Source of the DNA: HNR sp040400085
GTDB lineage: Bacteria; Actinomycetota; Actinomycetes; Actinomycetales; Microbacteriaceae
DNA length: 20,167 bases
Assembly (NCBI GenBank): GCA_040400085.1
Contig: JBBAQX010000077.1
Location: forward strand, 1 to 20,167
Direction: 5' to 3'
Positions 1 to 5,398 of the stretch are shown piece by piece; the stretch's first letter is position 1; each line of letters starts with the position of its first letter. The notes below the pieces were generated by a model, which had not been told where the DNA came from, searched no databases, and saw only the letters and a program-made list of their open reading frames with translations. The position numbers and the translations under genes are program-made.

Positions 1-1565
1 CGCAATCACTGGCGTCGAAGCTGCCTACCGCGGATGATATTACGGGGCTCGGAGGTAAACTCTCAAACAAGACGCTGAAGTTTCTGGAGCAGCACCCGAA
101 GGCTGAGGAGCGTCTGCGTCAGGCTACATCCTACCGGCTGCTTGACCCTCGCAATCGCGGGAAGAACATGACCGCAGGCTCTTTACTCGGGGGCGTGCCT
201 GGCGTAGGCTTGGGCGGCCTAGCGGGGGCATTCTCGGAACGCGACAACGCAGCAAATGAGAGAGTGGAGACATCTCCTGGCGAGTGGCGGGACCGGACGT
301 TCTCCGAAAGGTTTGATCCAATGATACGTAAGGCTCTGATTGGCGCAGGCTTGGGTGGTGTAGGCGGCGCTAGCGCGGGCGCTGCTGTCGGGCGTTACGG
401 ACCGCGGGCCGCGCAGAGGACGCTGGGTCGCATCATCACTTCCAGTATGGATCCTTACACATACGACACCAAGATGCACGCGGAGAACCTAAAGACCGGT
501 GACGGCTTCGGCCCGCCAAAGGGAATCAAGGATATTCTCAGCAACATCTGGCACGACAAGCCGCTCAGCGATGCAAGCACCAGTGACCCCGGCAGGTTGG
601 CGGCGTTTAGAGACTATTTCGACCTCAATCGTTTCCCTGGCACTGAGGATCATTTCAAGACGATCAAGCCGCTACCGAATGGTGGGCGCATGGTGGAGAT
701 GAACCCGGAAGTGGCGTCTGCGCGCAAGGAGATTGACGAAGTGGACACCAAGCGCCTCAACTCGGTGCTGTCGAGTAACGCACTGGAGGTTGATACGAAC
801 GGCGTATCCCACTACGCTCCCGCGCGCCACATGCAAGCCGGTAAGCCGACGTTGATGACCTCCGGAGCTATGGCTAATTTTCACGTCAAGCCTGATGGCA
901 ACTGGGAGGACGAATGGGACTTTGCGCTCCACCCACACGAAAAAATAGACAGCGTCAAAAACCTACTACGCTCGCTCGTCACACCATTCGGCACGCCGAC
1001 CACAATTGTCGGAAAAACCATGAGTCAAGGAGAGGCGCTGCGAAAAGTGAATCCACGCGGTAGGCTTGGGGAAATCCACGAATCAATCGCGACGCCAGTC
1101 CTCAACCGGGCAGTCCGTGGTGCTGCGTTGAACCCTGCCGAGTTCGACGCATACATGTCGCAGGCGGCGCGCACTGGTAATCATCAACCATTCACCAAGG
1201 CGATGGGCGATAGGCTGGACGGTGGGCCCTACAATTTACTACGCGATATGGCGGCGCACGAGAACACCACTCCTAGCGACATGCAGGCGTTCCTCGGAGG
1301 AAGTCCGCGACGGACCAGGACGGTAGATCGTTCTCCTAAGTGGAAACCTGGCGATCTGAGCTCGATGTATGCGCGCAGAATACAAGGGGCGAAACCTTCC
1401 GAAGTGGAATTAGCAATCAATCAACTACCTACCGACCGAGCTTCAAAGCTTCGCAGCAAGTTGACGGCTTGGTCAGCAGCTGGACGCCCGGCCGGTGGTG
1501 AAGTGGATGCTTTGGCCAGTGTGCTGGGATTCTCTCCTGAAGAGCTTCCGGTGTTGTTGGGTTGA
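1..1565 (+). CDS. Large protein of unknown function, 5' end outside the window
   Basis: The reading frame is open from the first complete codon at position 3, so the ATG at 168 is internal and the gene starts upstream of the window. About 520 residues are visible. Two glycine-rich hydrophobic stretches lie around the ATG at 168 (GSLLGGVPGVGLGGLAGAF) and near 340-400 (ALIGAGLGGVGGASAGAAVG); such glycine-zipper-like segments can insert in membranes. The rest is polar, with no recognisable catalytic motif and a mixed helical C-terminus. I do not recognise a family. Position upstream of small membrane proteins and tail genes is compatible with a virion-internal or DNA-ejection protein, but that is inference only. 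Confidence 0.85.
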   Translation, partial: QSLASKLPTADDITGLGGKLSNKTLKFLEQHPKAEERLRQATSYRLLDPRNRGKNMTAGSLLGGVPGVGLGGLAGAFSERDNAANERVETSPGEWRDRTFSERFDPMIRKALIGAGLGGVGGASAGAAVGRYGPRAAQRTLGRIITSSMDPYTYDTKMHAENLKTGDGFGPPKGIKDILSNIWHDKPLSDASTSDPGRLAAFRDYFDLNRFPGTEDHFKTIKPLPNGGRMVEMNPEVASARKEIDEVDTKRLNSVLSSNALEVDTNGVSHYAPARHMQAGKPTLMTSGAMANFHVKPDGNWEDEWDFALHPHEKIDSVKNLLRSLVTPFGTPTTIVGKTMSQGEALRKVNPRGRLGEIHESIATPVLNRAVRGAALNPAEFDAYMSQAARTGNHQPFTKAMGDRLDGGPYNLLRDMAAHENTTPSDMQAFLGGSPRRTRTVDRSPKWKPGDLSSMYARRIQGAKPSEVELAINQLPTDRASKLRSKLTAWSAAGRPAGGEVDALASVLGFSPEELPVLLG

Positions 1566-1567
1566 CG

Positions 1568-1596
1568 TTGCAATAAGAGGCGTGGTGGCGTCATAA
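1568..1596 (+). promoter_or_regulatory. Predicted promoter of the small membrane protein gene at 1606
   Basis: TTGCAA (1568-1573), 17 nt, TCATAA (1591-1596). It resembles the other late promoters of the window, but here the ATG lies 9 nt after the -10 and a purine-rich AAGGAA (1595-1600) could serve as a ribosome binding site. Confidence 0.4.
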
Positions 1597-1605
1597 GGAA
1601 TTGTA

Positions 1606-1755
1606 ATGGAAACTACACATAACACCAAAATGAAGATCAGCGAGGCTATAGTCGCCTCAATGATCATCGTCGGCACCGTAGGAACCATAGCAGTTTGTTT
1701 TGCGGCATCCGATCTACTCAGAGCGCTTCGTGACAAATTTACTGGCCGATCCTAG
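1606..1755 (+). CDS. Small single-pass membrane protein (49 aa)
   Basis: The 49-codon frame begins at ATG 1606 with AAGGAA a few bases upstream. The predicted protein has a short polar N-terminus (METTHNTKMK), one hydrophobic segment at about residues 14-33 (IVASMIIVGTVGTIAVCF) and a basic tail (LLRALRDKF), as expected for one transmembrane helix with a positively charged cytoplasmic end. It follows the large upstream gene by 40 nt and precedes another membrane protein gene. Function is unknown. Small late membrane proteins in phages are often lysis- or infection-related, but the lysis genes recognised here lie 15 kb downstream. Confidence 0.6.
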   Translation: METTHNTKMKISEAIVASMIIVGTVGTIAVCFAASDLLRALRDKFTGRS

Positions 1756-1782
1756 TCTTATTAACACCTCAACACCTAAAAT

Positions 1783-1968
1783 ATGTTTCACTTATTATTT
1801 GATTCGTGTGCCAACAGCTTGCACTGGATGGCTAAAAAAATAGACCCATGGTTCCCGGGAGGAATGGACTATGTTAAGATCAATGTGCTGATATTCTGCA
1901 TCGCCGTGCCAGTTGTGATGCTGGCGTCGCTGGGACTGAACGCAGCGTTTCTTATGGGTATTCTATAG
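1783..1968 (+). CDS. Small membrane protein (61 aa)
   Basis: The 61-residue protein has a mildly hydrophobic N-terminus (MFHLLFDSCANSLHWMAKK) followed by a strong hydrophobic block at about residues 33-58 (INVLIFCIAVPVVMLASLGL), so one transmembrane helix is likely. The GGMDYVKI stretch links the two parts. There is no clear Shine-Dalgarno sequence; the upstream bases are A/C-rich. It is the last gene before the long structured non-coding region, whose first hairpin begins on its stop codon. No family is recognised. Confidence 0.6.
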   Translation: MFHLLFDSCANSLHWMAKKIDPWFPGGMDYVKINVLIFCIAVPVVMLASLGLNAAFLMGIL

Positions 1969-2025
1969 GATGCAATTTACACCGCATCCGTGACATATAG
2001 TATTGATACACACCACAGTGTATAC

Positions 2026-2086
2026 CTACCGGCCACGAATTGACGTGGCCAACCTCTGGCGGTCGTCAACTGAGACCGCCCGGTAG
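2026..2086 (+). ncRNA. Three-way junction with potential kissing loops
   Basis: CTACC (2026-2030) pairs with GGTAG (2082-2086) and encloses two hairpins: GGCCAC/GTGGCC (2031-2050, loop GAATTGAC) and GGCGGTC/GACCGCC (2058-2080, loop GTCAACTGA). TTGAC in the first loop is the exact complement of GTCAA in the second, so the loops could kiss. A compact RNA fold is the simplest reading; no family is recognised. Confidence 0.5.
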
Positions 2087-2141
2087 CCGATGTCCCGAGG
2101 AGCAAGATCCTCGATCCCTTTCTGAGGCAACAGGAAACTGA

Positions 2142-2178
2142 GGCGTGTGGTGTTTGCTCACTGCAAGCGCCGCACGCC
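2142..2178 (+). ncRNA. 15-bp hairpin with three G-U wobbles
   Basis: The arms 2142-2156 and 2164-2178 pair over all 15 positions around a 7-nt loop (CTCACTG). Three pairs are U-G wobbles (2148/2172, 2151/2169, 2153/2167), which would be A-C mismatches on the opposite strand. The structure therefore belongs to a + strand transcript. Confidence 0.55.
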
Positions 2179-2230
2179 ATCCTGCCTCACAATCTAGGGC
2201 CTAGGAAGCCCCCCGTCACTCCACCGGGTA

Positions 2231-2344
2231 ATGGAGCGTGTAGAAACACCCACAGTGCCTGATGGTATTGTTCGTGTGGTCTCCGTAGGTGAAACCCAAT
2301 ACGGGGTTCACGCCGACGGAACGATCACCAAGATCGTCCGCTAA
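2231..2344 (+). CDS. Possible small protein (37 aa)
   Basis: ATG 2231 opens 37 codons ending at TAA 2342-2344. The peptide (MERVETPTVPDGIVRVVSVG, then ETQYGVHADGTITKIVR) has an alternating hydrophobic pattern like a small beta fold and looks more protein-like than a chance frame. Against it: no Shine-Dalgarno sequence is present, the start codon sits inside a hairpin (CTCCA 2219-2223 with TGGAG 2232-2236), and the frame lies within the structured RNA region. It may be a gene embedded in the transcript or a chance ORF. Confidence 0.35.
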   Translation: MERVETPTVPDGIVRVVSVGETQYGVHADGTITKIVR

Positions 2345-2464
2345 GCGGCCACACACACACGGAGGGCCAGGTAGCCCTCGGACTCCCTAAGTCCAAATAC
2401 CGGCCAGACACGCGGACGAATCCTTGTTGCCAAACAGATGATTGTCCTACCGCGAGTTTGGTCC

Positions 2465-2502
2465 GCGGCGACACACGCAGCCACGTGTGTCGCCGCATTT
2501 TC
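2465..2502 (+). terminator. Terminator-like 13-bp hairpin
   Basis: GCGGCGACACACG (2465-2477) pairs perfectly with 2484-2496 around the 6-nt loop CAGCCA and is followed by ATTTTCT. This is the strongest stem in the non-coding region and could end a first RNA transcript. Confidence 0.6.
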
Positions 2503-2815
2503 TGGGGAAAGGCATGACCCCTAGAAACGTGCCAGAGCCGTCGCTTCACTAAGACGTCAAACCAATCCCGAGCGCCAACCCGAAAATGGTATGCGGGCGA
2601 AGGGATGACGCATGGAGCACGAGCTGCTGGTAATTACACGGGGATGCACACACGCATCCGCTCCCTGTGTTCTGCGTAAGTGATGTGTGCCTGTGGGGTG
2701 ATGATGTGGACGGCCTTGCTAGCCACGACATCAATCACCCGCGTTCCGTGCAGGGCACTACGGAACAAACAGGGTAGACACCGTCGGTTCGGAGCCGGTA
2801 GTCCCCTACGCCCCA

Positions 2816-2860
2816 TGTCGAGAGACAGCGGGCTACCGTTCTCACACTGTCGCGAGACAG
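2816..2860 (+). ncRNA. Pair of GNRA-tetraloop hairpins
   Basis: TGTC-GAGA-GACA (2816-2827) and CTGTC-GCGA-GACAG (2847-2860) are two hairpins capped by GNRA tetraloops, with nearly the same stem sequence. GNRA loops commonly dock into receptors in large structured RNAs. Alternative pairing between the two stems is possible. Confidence 0.4.
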
Positions 2861-2964
2861 AGCATCGGAGGGCAGCGCCCTGAAGGAAGCACTGGAGCCT
2901 AGGGATGGGCCGCGCTTCTGGAATCCTTACCCATCCCGTATTACGCAAACAATACATATACATG

Positions 2965-2990
2965 CTATGGTAGTCGCTTGACCACCGTAG
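2965..2990 (+). ncRNA. 11-position hairpin with tetraloop GCTT
   Basis: Arms 2965-2975 and 2980-2990 pair at ten of eleven positions (one U-G wobble, one A-C mismatch) around GCTT. It lies 28 nt before the ATG of the 58-codon gene at 3018. Confidence 0.4.
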
Positions 2991-3017
2991 TGCCAAGTCA
3001 TCCCCGGCGCAGCACGT

Positions 3018-3194
3018 ATGAAGTCGGATGAAAAAATGGCCGAAAGGCTCTACTTGGCTATCCGCAGCAAGACTGCGGAGTGCGCCCTTCGCGGCGAGGA
3101 CCTGATGGAGGAAATTCCAGCCTGGGCAAAAACACTTCGCTGCGTGTATCACAGACCCTCACCCCGGGATACCGGGCATGGTCATTGCATGTGA
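3018..3194 (+). CDS. Small conserved-looking protein of unknown function (58 aa)
   Basis: ATG 3018 opens 58 codons ending at TGA 3192-3194. The peptide starts MKSDEKMAERLYLAIRSK, continues with an amphipathic helical stretch (ECALRGEDLMEEIPAWAKTL) and ends in a His/Cys-rich tail (RCVYHRPSPRDTGHGHCM). Charge pattern and codon use look like a real gene. The C-terminal Cys and His residues could bind a metal, but this is speculation. No ribosome binding site is visible. It is the only convincing gene in the structured region and is followed by two strong GC hairpins (3207-3229 and 3271-3299). Confidence 0.6.
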   Translation: MKSDEKMAERLYLAIRSKTAECALRGEDLMEEIPAWAKTLRCVYHRPSPRDTGHGHCM

Positions 3195-3206
3195 TACACG
3201 GCAGCA

Positions 3207-3229
3207 CGCCGCCTGCTCGTCAGGCGGCG
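3207..3229 (+). other. Strong GC hairpin after the 58-codon gene
   Basis: CGCCGCCTG (3207-3215) pairs perfectly with 3221-3229 around CTCGT. It is followed by CACCATTT rather than a T-run, so it may protect a 3' end or act as a weak terminator. Confidence 0.45.
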
Positions 3230-3270
3230 CACCATTTGCGGATCGAGTCATATGACCGCCCGCGACACCA

Positions 3271-3310
3271 GACAGCGGGCGCTCCTACCGCCCGCTGTCA
3301 ATCCTTCTCT
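3271..3310 (+). terminator. Terminator-like hairpin
   Basis: GACAGCGGGCG (3271-3281) pairs perfectly with 3289-3299 around a 7-nt loop, followed by AATCCTTCTCT. The 3' flank resembles the AATTCCTTC preceding the long T-run of the terminator at 3712, but it has only a broken T tract. Confidence 0.5.
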
Positions 3311-3317
3311 AGGACAA

Positions 3318-3358
3318 CCCTGTGCTGTAGGAGCGCAGGGCCACGTACAAATCCTACA
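3318..3358 (+). promoter_or_regulatory. Predicted H-type pseudoknot in the leader of the gene at 3376
   Basis: Stem 1 is CCCTGTGC (3318-3325) with GCGCAGGG (3333-3340), one U-G wobble. Its entire 7-nt loop TGTAGGA (3326-3332) is the exact complement of TCCTACA (3352-3358), giving a second 7-bp stem. An unstructured A/C-rich stretch of 17 nt then leads to the ATG. It could be a translational control element or a stabilising 5' structure. Confidence 0.5.
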
Positions 3359-3375
3359 CCAACCAACACAACAAA

Positions 3376-3705
3376 ATGAAATCGTTCATATATCGTTCGT
3401 TAATCGCCACCGTCGCTTCGCCAATCATCCTGACTGGACATGCGATGATCGCCACGGGCCAGGTAATCACAACTGGCGGCTTCATCACGAAGGAAGCTGG
3501 CGAAGGCAAAGCCATCGCTTGGGCAGGAAAGGCGTCCCAAGCGCAGCAGAAAGCCATCGAGAATAAGAGGTCCGCTGAAGCCAAGAAGGACGCCGCCCGT
3601 GCGCGTCGTCACCAGCTCAAGATCGAGCGTCTGGAGCGTGAGCTCCAGCGTGAGGAAGACGCCTTCCGCGCAAGCGGGATGACCGTCGAGATGGAGCTCG
3701 CCTAG
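3376..3705 (+). CDS. Small protein with N-terminal hydrophobic segment and basic coiled coil (109 aa)
   Basis: Residues 1-35 are hydrophobic with a short basic start (MKSFIYRSLIATVASPIIL), compatible with a signal peptide or one membrane anchor. Residues 36-55 are Gly/Ala-rich and residues 56-98 form a highly charged helix (KKDAARARRHQLKIERLERE) likely to be a coiled coil. No Shine-Dalgarno sequence is present. The ATG follows the predicted pseudoknot at 3318-3358 and an unstructured A/C-rich leader. A strong terminator directly after the stop makes this a short transcription unit. Its function is unknown; an exported or membrane-tethered rod is the plain reading. Confidence 0.75.
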   Translation: MKSFIYRSLIATVASPIILTGHAMIATGQVITTGGFITKEAGEGKAIAWAGKASQAQQKAIENKRSAEAKKDAARARRHQLKIERLERELQREEDAFRASGMTVEMELA

Positions 3706-3711
3706 TCTATT

Positions 3712-3756
3712 GCCGCCAGGGTCGAAAGACCCTGGCGGCAATTCCTTCTTTTTTTC
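3712..3756 (+). terminator. Rho-independent terminator
   Basis: A perfect 12-bp GC-rich stem (3712-3723 with 3728-3739) closed by a GAAA tetraloop is followed by AATTCCTTC and a run of T's to 3755. It ends the 3376-3705 unit, two bases before the next -35 hexamer. Confidence 0.9.
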
Positions 3757-3757
3757 G

Positions 3758-3786
3758 TTGGCACCACAAACAGAAGCAGTAACATC
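3758..3786 (+). promoter_or_regulatory. Predicted late promoter upstream of 3793
   Basis: TTGGCA (3758-3763) and AACATC (3781-3786) have the same 17-nt and 6-nt spacing to the ATG as the better promoters at 4155 and 4851. The alternative TAACAT (3780-3785) gives 16 and 7 nt. The -10 is weak in either register. Confidence 0.45.
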
Positions 3787-3792
3787 GCGTCC

Positions 3793-4152
3793 ATGGCCAA
3801 AACCGTGACCGACGCCGACCTCGACAGAGCTGTGACAATGGGCGGCATCCGCCTCAATAACGAGAGTATGATTGACTCCCCGGTCTTCATGCCGCCAGAG
3901 CCGCAGTGGTCCGTCGACCGTCGTGCTTTTTTTAACCAGCAGCGCAAGGCTATGGGCAGTGAAGTGCTGCTAAATCACTACATGGAGCTGCTGGCGCGGG
4001 CAGCCGCCCTGCTGGAGTTCATGCACCACAATGTAGGTATGGACTACGAGTGGCCACTCACCATCATGGGCGACTCTGATGAGGTAGAGGCGTGCTTCGG
4101 GGATCTGATTGGGCGTATGGAGTGTGCCGTCGGCTGTCTCACCGAGGTTTGA
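3793..4152 (+). CDS. Soluble protein of unknown function (119 aa)
   Basis: The ATG lies 30 nt after the terminator at 3712-3756 with no ribosome binding site; the start fits the window's predicted leaderless promoters. The acidic protein begins MAKTVTDADLDRAVTMGGI and has a predicted helical middle (NHYMELLARAAALLEFMHHN) and C-terminus (DEVEACFGDLIGRMECAVGC). No signal peptide, membrane segment or known motif is visible. Its stop codon is two bases upstream of the next gene's -35 hexamer, so it appears to form its own transcript. Confidence 0.75.
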   Translation: MAKTVTDADLDRAVTMGGIRLNNESMIDSPVFMPPEPQWSVDRRAFFNQQRKAMGSEVLLNHYMELLARAAALLEFMHHNVGMDYEWPLTIMGDSDEVEACFGDLIGRMECAVGCLTEV

Positions 4153-4154
4153 GA

Positions 4155-4183
4155 TTGCGTTTCGAGTAGGTGTGTGGTCTAAT
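4155..4183 (+). promoter_or_regulatory. Late promoter giving a leaderless mRNA from 4190
   Basis: TTGCGT (4155-4160), 17 nt, TCTAAT (4178-4183; five of six match TATAAT), 6 nt, ATG at 4190. The expected +1 falls on the start codon. No Shine-Dalgarno sequence is present. Confidence 0.65.
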
Positions 4184-4189
4184 CCGGCC

Positions 4190-4813
4190 ATGTCCGGTTC
4201 AAACCAAACTCTGTCACGCCCAGGCGCACTGCCGACCTGGCCCGCCGCCTCGCCTCTCAACCCGGCCGGGCTTCTCACTTACTCCCATCCCGCTGGCGCT
4301 GGCTACGAGCTCTATGAGCTTCCGGTTTCGAGCGCCTTGGGTGCCAAAGCTGGTGCTGTCACCAACGGCACGGCTCAAGTCGCAGGAATCACGCTGGCTA
4401 CCAACGCAGGCGCGGCCGGCTCGTGGCTGGTGACGCTCTCCAGCCCTCTCTTGGCTTCGCCGATTGCGGTGACTACAACGGCCGCGCTTAACGCGACGCC
4501 GTCTACCCAAGCAGCCGCTATTCGCGCCGCACTTACCGCCGCGATCGCTGCCTCGCCCGTCGCCGCCGCCTCGCTGACCGCTACCGGGTCTGCCGGAGTG
4601 TTTTCGGTGACTGCCAAGAATGCCGCCGCTAACTCTACCGCATTCACGCTGACGGCTGTGGCCACCGGCATCACCGCCACCACCCAGACCGCCACCAATA
4701 CTGCAGGCGACATCGGATCGCCGGCGGCATTCCTTGGGCAGCTCGCCATCGACGGAACCACCGTCAAGGTTTGCACTGACCTGGCGCTCAACACCTGGAC
4801 CGCAGTCAACTAA
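4190..4813 (+). CDS. Ala/Thr-rich phage virion protein (207 aa)
   Basis: I place the start at ATG 4190 rather than the upstream in-frame ATG at 4109, because 4109 lies inside the previous gene and 4190 sits exactly 6 nt after a good -10. The N-terminus (MSGSNQTLSRPGALPTWPAA) is followed by a small beta region and then, at about residues 70-175, an Ala/Thr-rich domain with the pattern of a repeat common in phage structural proteins: a beta-strand, a helix (STQAAAIRAALTAAIAASPV), and strands ending in TATTQTATNTAG. The C-terminus (AIDGTTVKVCTDLALNTW) is another short beta unit. A head-decoration, tail or fibre-associated role is likely. Its own promoter and terminator suggest high expression. 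Confidence 0.8.
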   Translation: MSGSNQTLSRPGALPTWPAASPLNPAGLLTYSHPAGAGYELYELPVSSALGAKAGAVTNGTAQVAGITLATNAGAAGSWLVTLSSPLLASPIAVTTTAALNATPSTQAAAIRAALTAAIAASPVAAASLTATGSAGVFSVTAKNAAANSTAFTLTAVATGITATTQTATNTAGDIGSPAAFLGQLAIDGTTVKVCTDLALNTWTAVN

Positions 4814-4835
4814 ACCTCACCCCCCCCCCCATAAA

Positions 4836-4875
4836 GCCGCCAGCGAGCACTTGCTTGCCGGCGGCTTTTCTGTTT
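4836..4875 (+). terminator. Rho-independent terminator overlapping the next promoter
   Basis: GCCGCC (4836-4841) pairs with GGCGGC (4860-4865). An A/C mismatch follows, then GCGAGCA (4843-4849) can pair with TGCTTGC (4852-4858). TTTTCTGTTT follows. An 11-C run (4820-4830) lies just upstream. Confidence 0.85.
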
Positions 4876-4879
4876 CAAT
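4851..4879 (+). promoter_or_regulatory. Late promoter nested in the preceding terminator, leaderless start at 4886
   Basis: TTGCTT (4851-4856) lies in the 3' arm of the terminator stem and TTCAAT (4874-4879) begins in its T tract; spacer 17 nt, then 6 nt to ATG 4886. This matches the 4155, 10089 and 16578 promoters exactly in spacing. Confidence 0.65.
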
Positions 4880-4885
4880 ACCCGC

Positions 4886-5398
4886 ATGTCTTCGCAAACT
4901 ATGTCCGACCTCCGCCGTAAACTGGCCCACATCCGCGACGAGCGGGACGAATTGGTAGCTTTCCGCAAGGTGGCGTTCATGCCTTCCCCGCCCATGCCAC
5001 AAGGCCCGCCACCTCCAATGGACCCGGCCATGGCGCAAGGCGGAGCGCCTCCTATGGACCCCTCCATGATGCAGCAGGGCGGACCTCCACCAGGCCCCCC
5101 TATGGATCCCACCATGATGCAGGGCGGCGCTCCTCCCGTCGATCCCGCCACCGGCATGCCTATGGACCCTGCGGCGGCCGGCGCGCCACCTGCGGAAGCA
5201 CCTCCGATCACTCCCGAGGCTATGGATCAGATGATCGGTCTCCTCGAGGAGATGGGGCAGCAGATGCAAGGTCTGCAACAGGAGAGCGCGCAGTTCCGCC
5301 AGCAGGTGGAGCAGGCGCTCAACGACCTCAATGACCAAGTGATGGAGCTTGACCAGCGCCTCGCTCAGGCTTCAGCTGCTCCCGCACCAGTCGTATGA
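4886..5398 (+). CDS. Pro/Met-rich linker protein with terminal coiled coils (170 aa)
   Basis: Residues 1-30 form a charged helix (LRRKLAHIRDERDELVAFRK). Residues 33-105 are a low-complexity Pro/Gly/Met/Gln stretch with about four imperfect copies of PPMDPxMMQGG. Residues 110-165 form a long Gln/Glu-rich helix (EEMGQQMQGLQQ, then QVEQALNDLNDQVMELDQRL), a likely coiled coil. This is helix, flexible hinge, helix, with no enzyme motif. The stop overlaps the next start by 4 nt, so it heads a translationally coupled cluster with the genes at 5395, 5631 and 6667. A flexible virion connector is plausible but unproven. Confidence 0.75.
   Translation: MSSQTMSDLRRKLAHIRDERDELVAFRKVAFMPSPPMPQGPPPPMDPAMAQGGAPPMDPSMMQQGGPPPGPPMDPTMMQGGAPPVDPATGMPMDPAAAGAPPAEAPPITPEAMDQMIGLLEEMGQQMQGLQQESAQFRQQVEQALNDLNDQVMELDQRLAQASAAPAPVV

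Larger units (their letters stand above)
1968..3358 (+). ncRNA. Candidate large structured non-coding RNA region
   Basis: About 1.4 kb carries only one or two short genes but a near-continuous series of perfect or near-perfect + strand hairpins: 1968-1989, 2006-2023, 2031-2050, 2058-2080, 2096-2113, 2142-2178, 2362-2379, 2380-2394, 2465-2496, 2642-2659, 2696-2740, 2743-2766, 2771-2807, 2816-2827, 2847-2860, 2869-2881, 2902-2937, 2965-2990, 3207-3229, 3271-3299 and 3318-3340. Several stems pair as RNA only on the + strand because of G-U wobbles. Terminator-like stems at 2465-2502 and 3271-3310 could split it into two transcripts. Large ornate phage RNAs such as GOLLD and ROOL are a known precedent; I cannot assign this one to either. 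Exact ends are unknown. Confidence 0.5.

Noticed and set aside
2612..2683. 23-codon frame with upstream purines, and a 12-codon frame at 2514
   Set aside because: Too short and too atypical to support as genes; both overlap or abut RNA stems.
2740..2815. Possible tRNA ending near GCCCCA, with a GGTTCGG loop
   Set aside because: The T-loop lacks the TTCRA pattern, the T-stem needs two wobbles, and no acceptor or anticodon arm can be drawn. A plain hairpin (2771-2807) explains it better.
2680..2883. 67-codon plus-strand frame
   Set aside because: It covers several strong RNA hairpins, has Arg/Cys-rich random composition and no ribosome binding site.
2634..3152. 172-codon minus-strand frame in the structured region
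   Set aside because: Composition is irregular (many Cys, Arg, His), it is antisense to the better 58-codon gene at 3018, and no other gene in the window is on the minus strand.
3252..3566. 104-codon frame overlapping the gene at 3376
   Set aside because: It runs through the terminator-like stem and pseudoknot and is out of frame with the better 109-residue gene.
4109..4189. N-terminal extension of the virion protein at 4190
   Set aside because: It lies within the preceding gene and upstream of a good promoter that places the start at 4190.
4375..4809. 144-codon minus-strand Ala/Val-rich frame
   Set aside because: It mirrors the Ala/Thr-rich coding strand; a shadow of codon bias.
4810..5338. 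Gly-rich minus-strand frames of 133 and 173 codons
   Set aside because: They are the antisense of the Pro/Gly/Met repeats and run through the terminator and promoter at 4836-4879.
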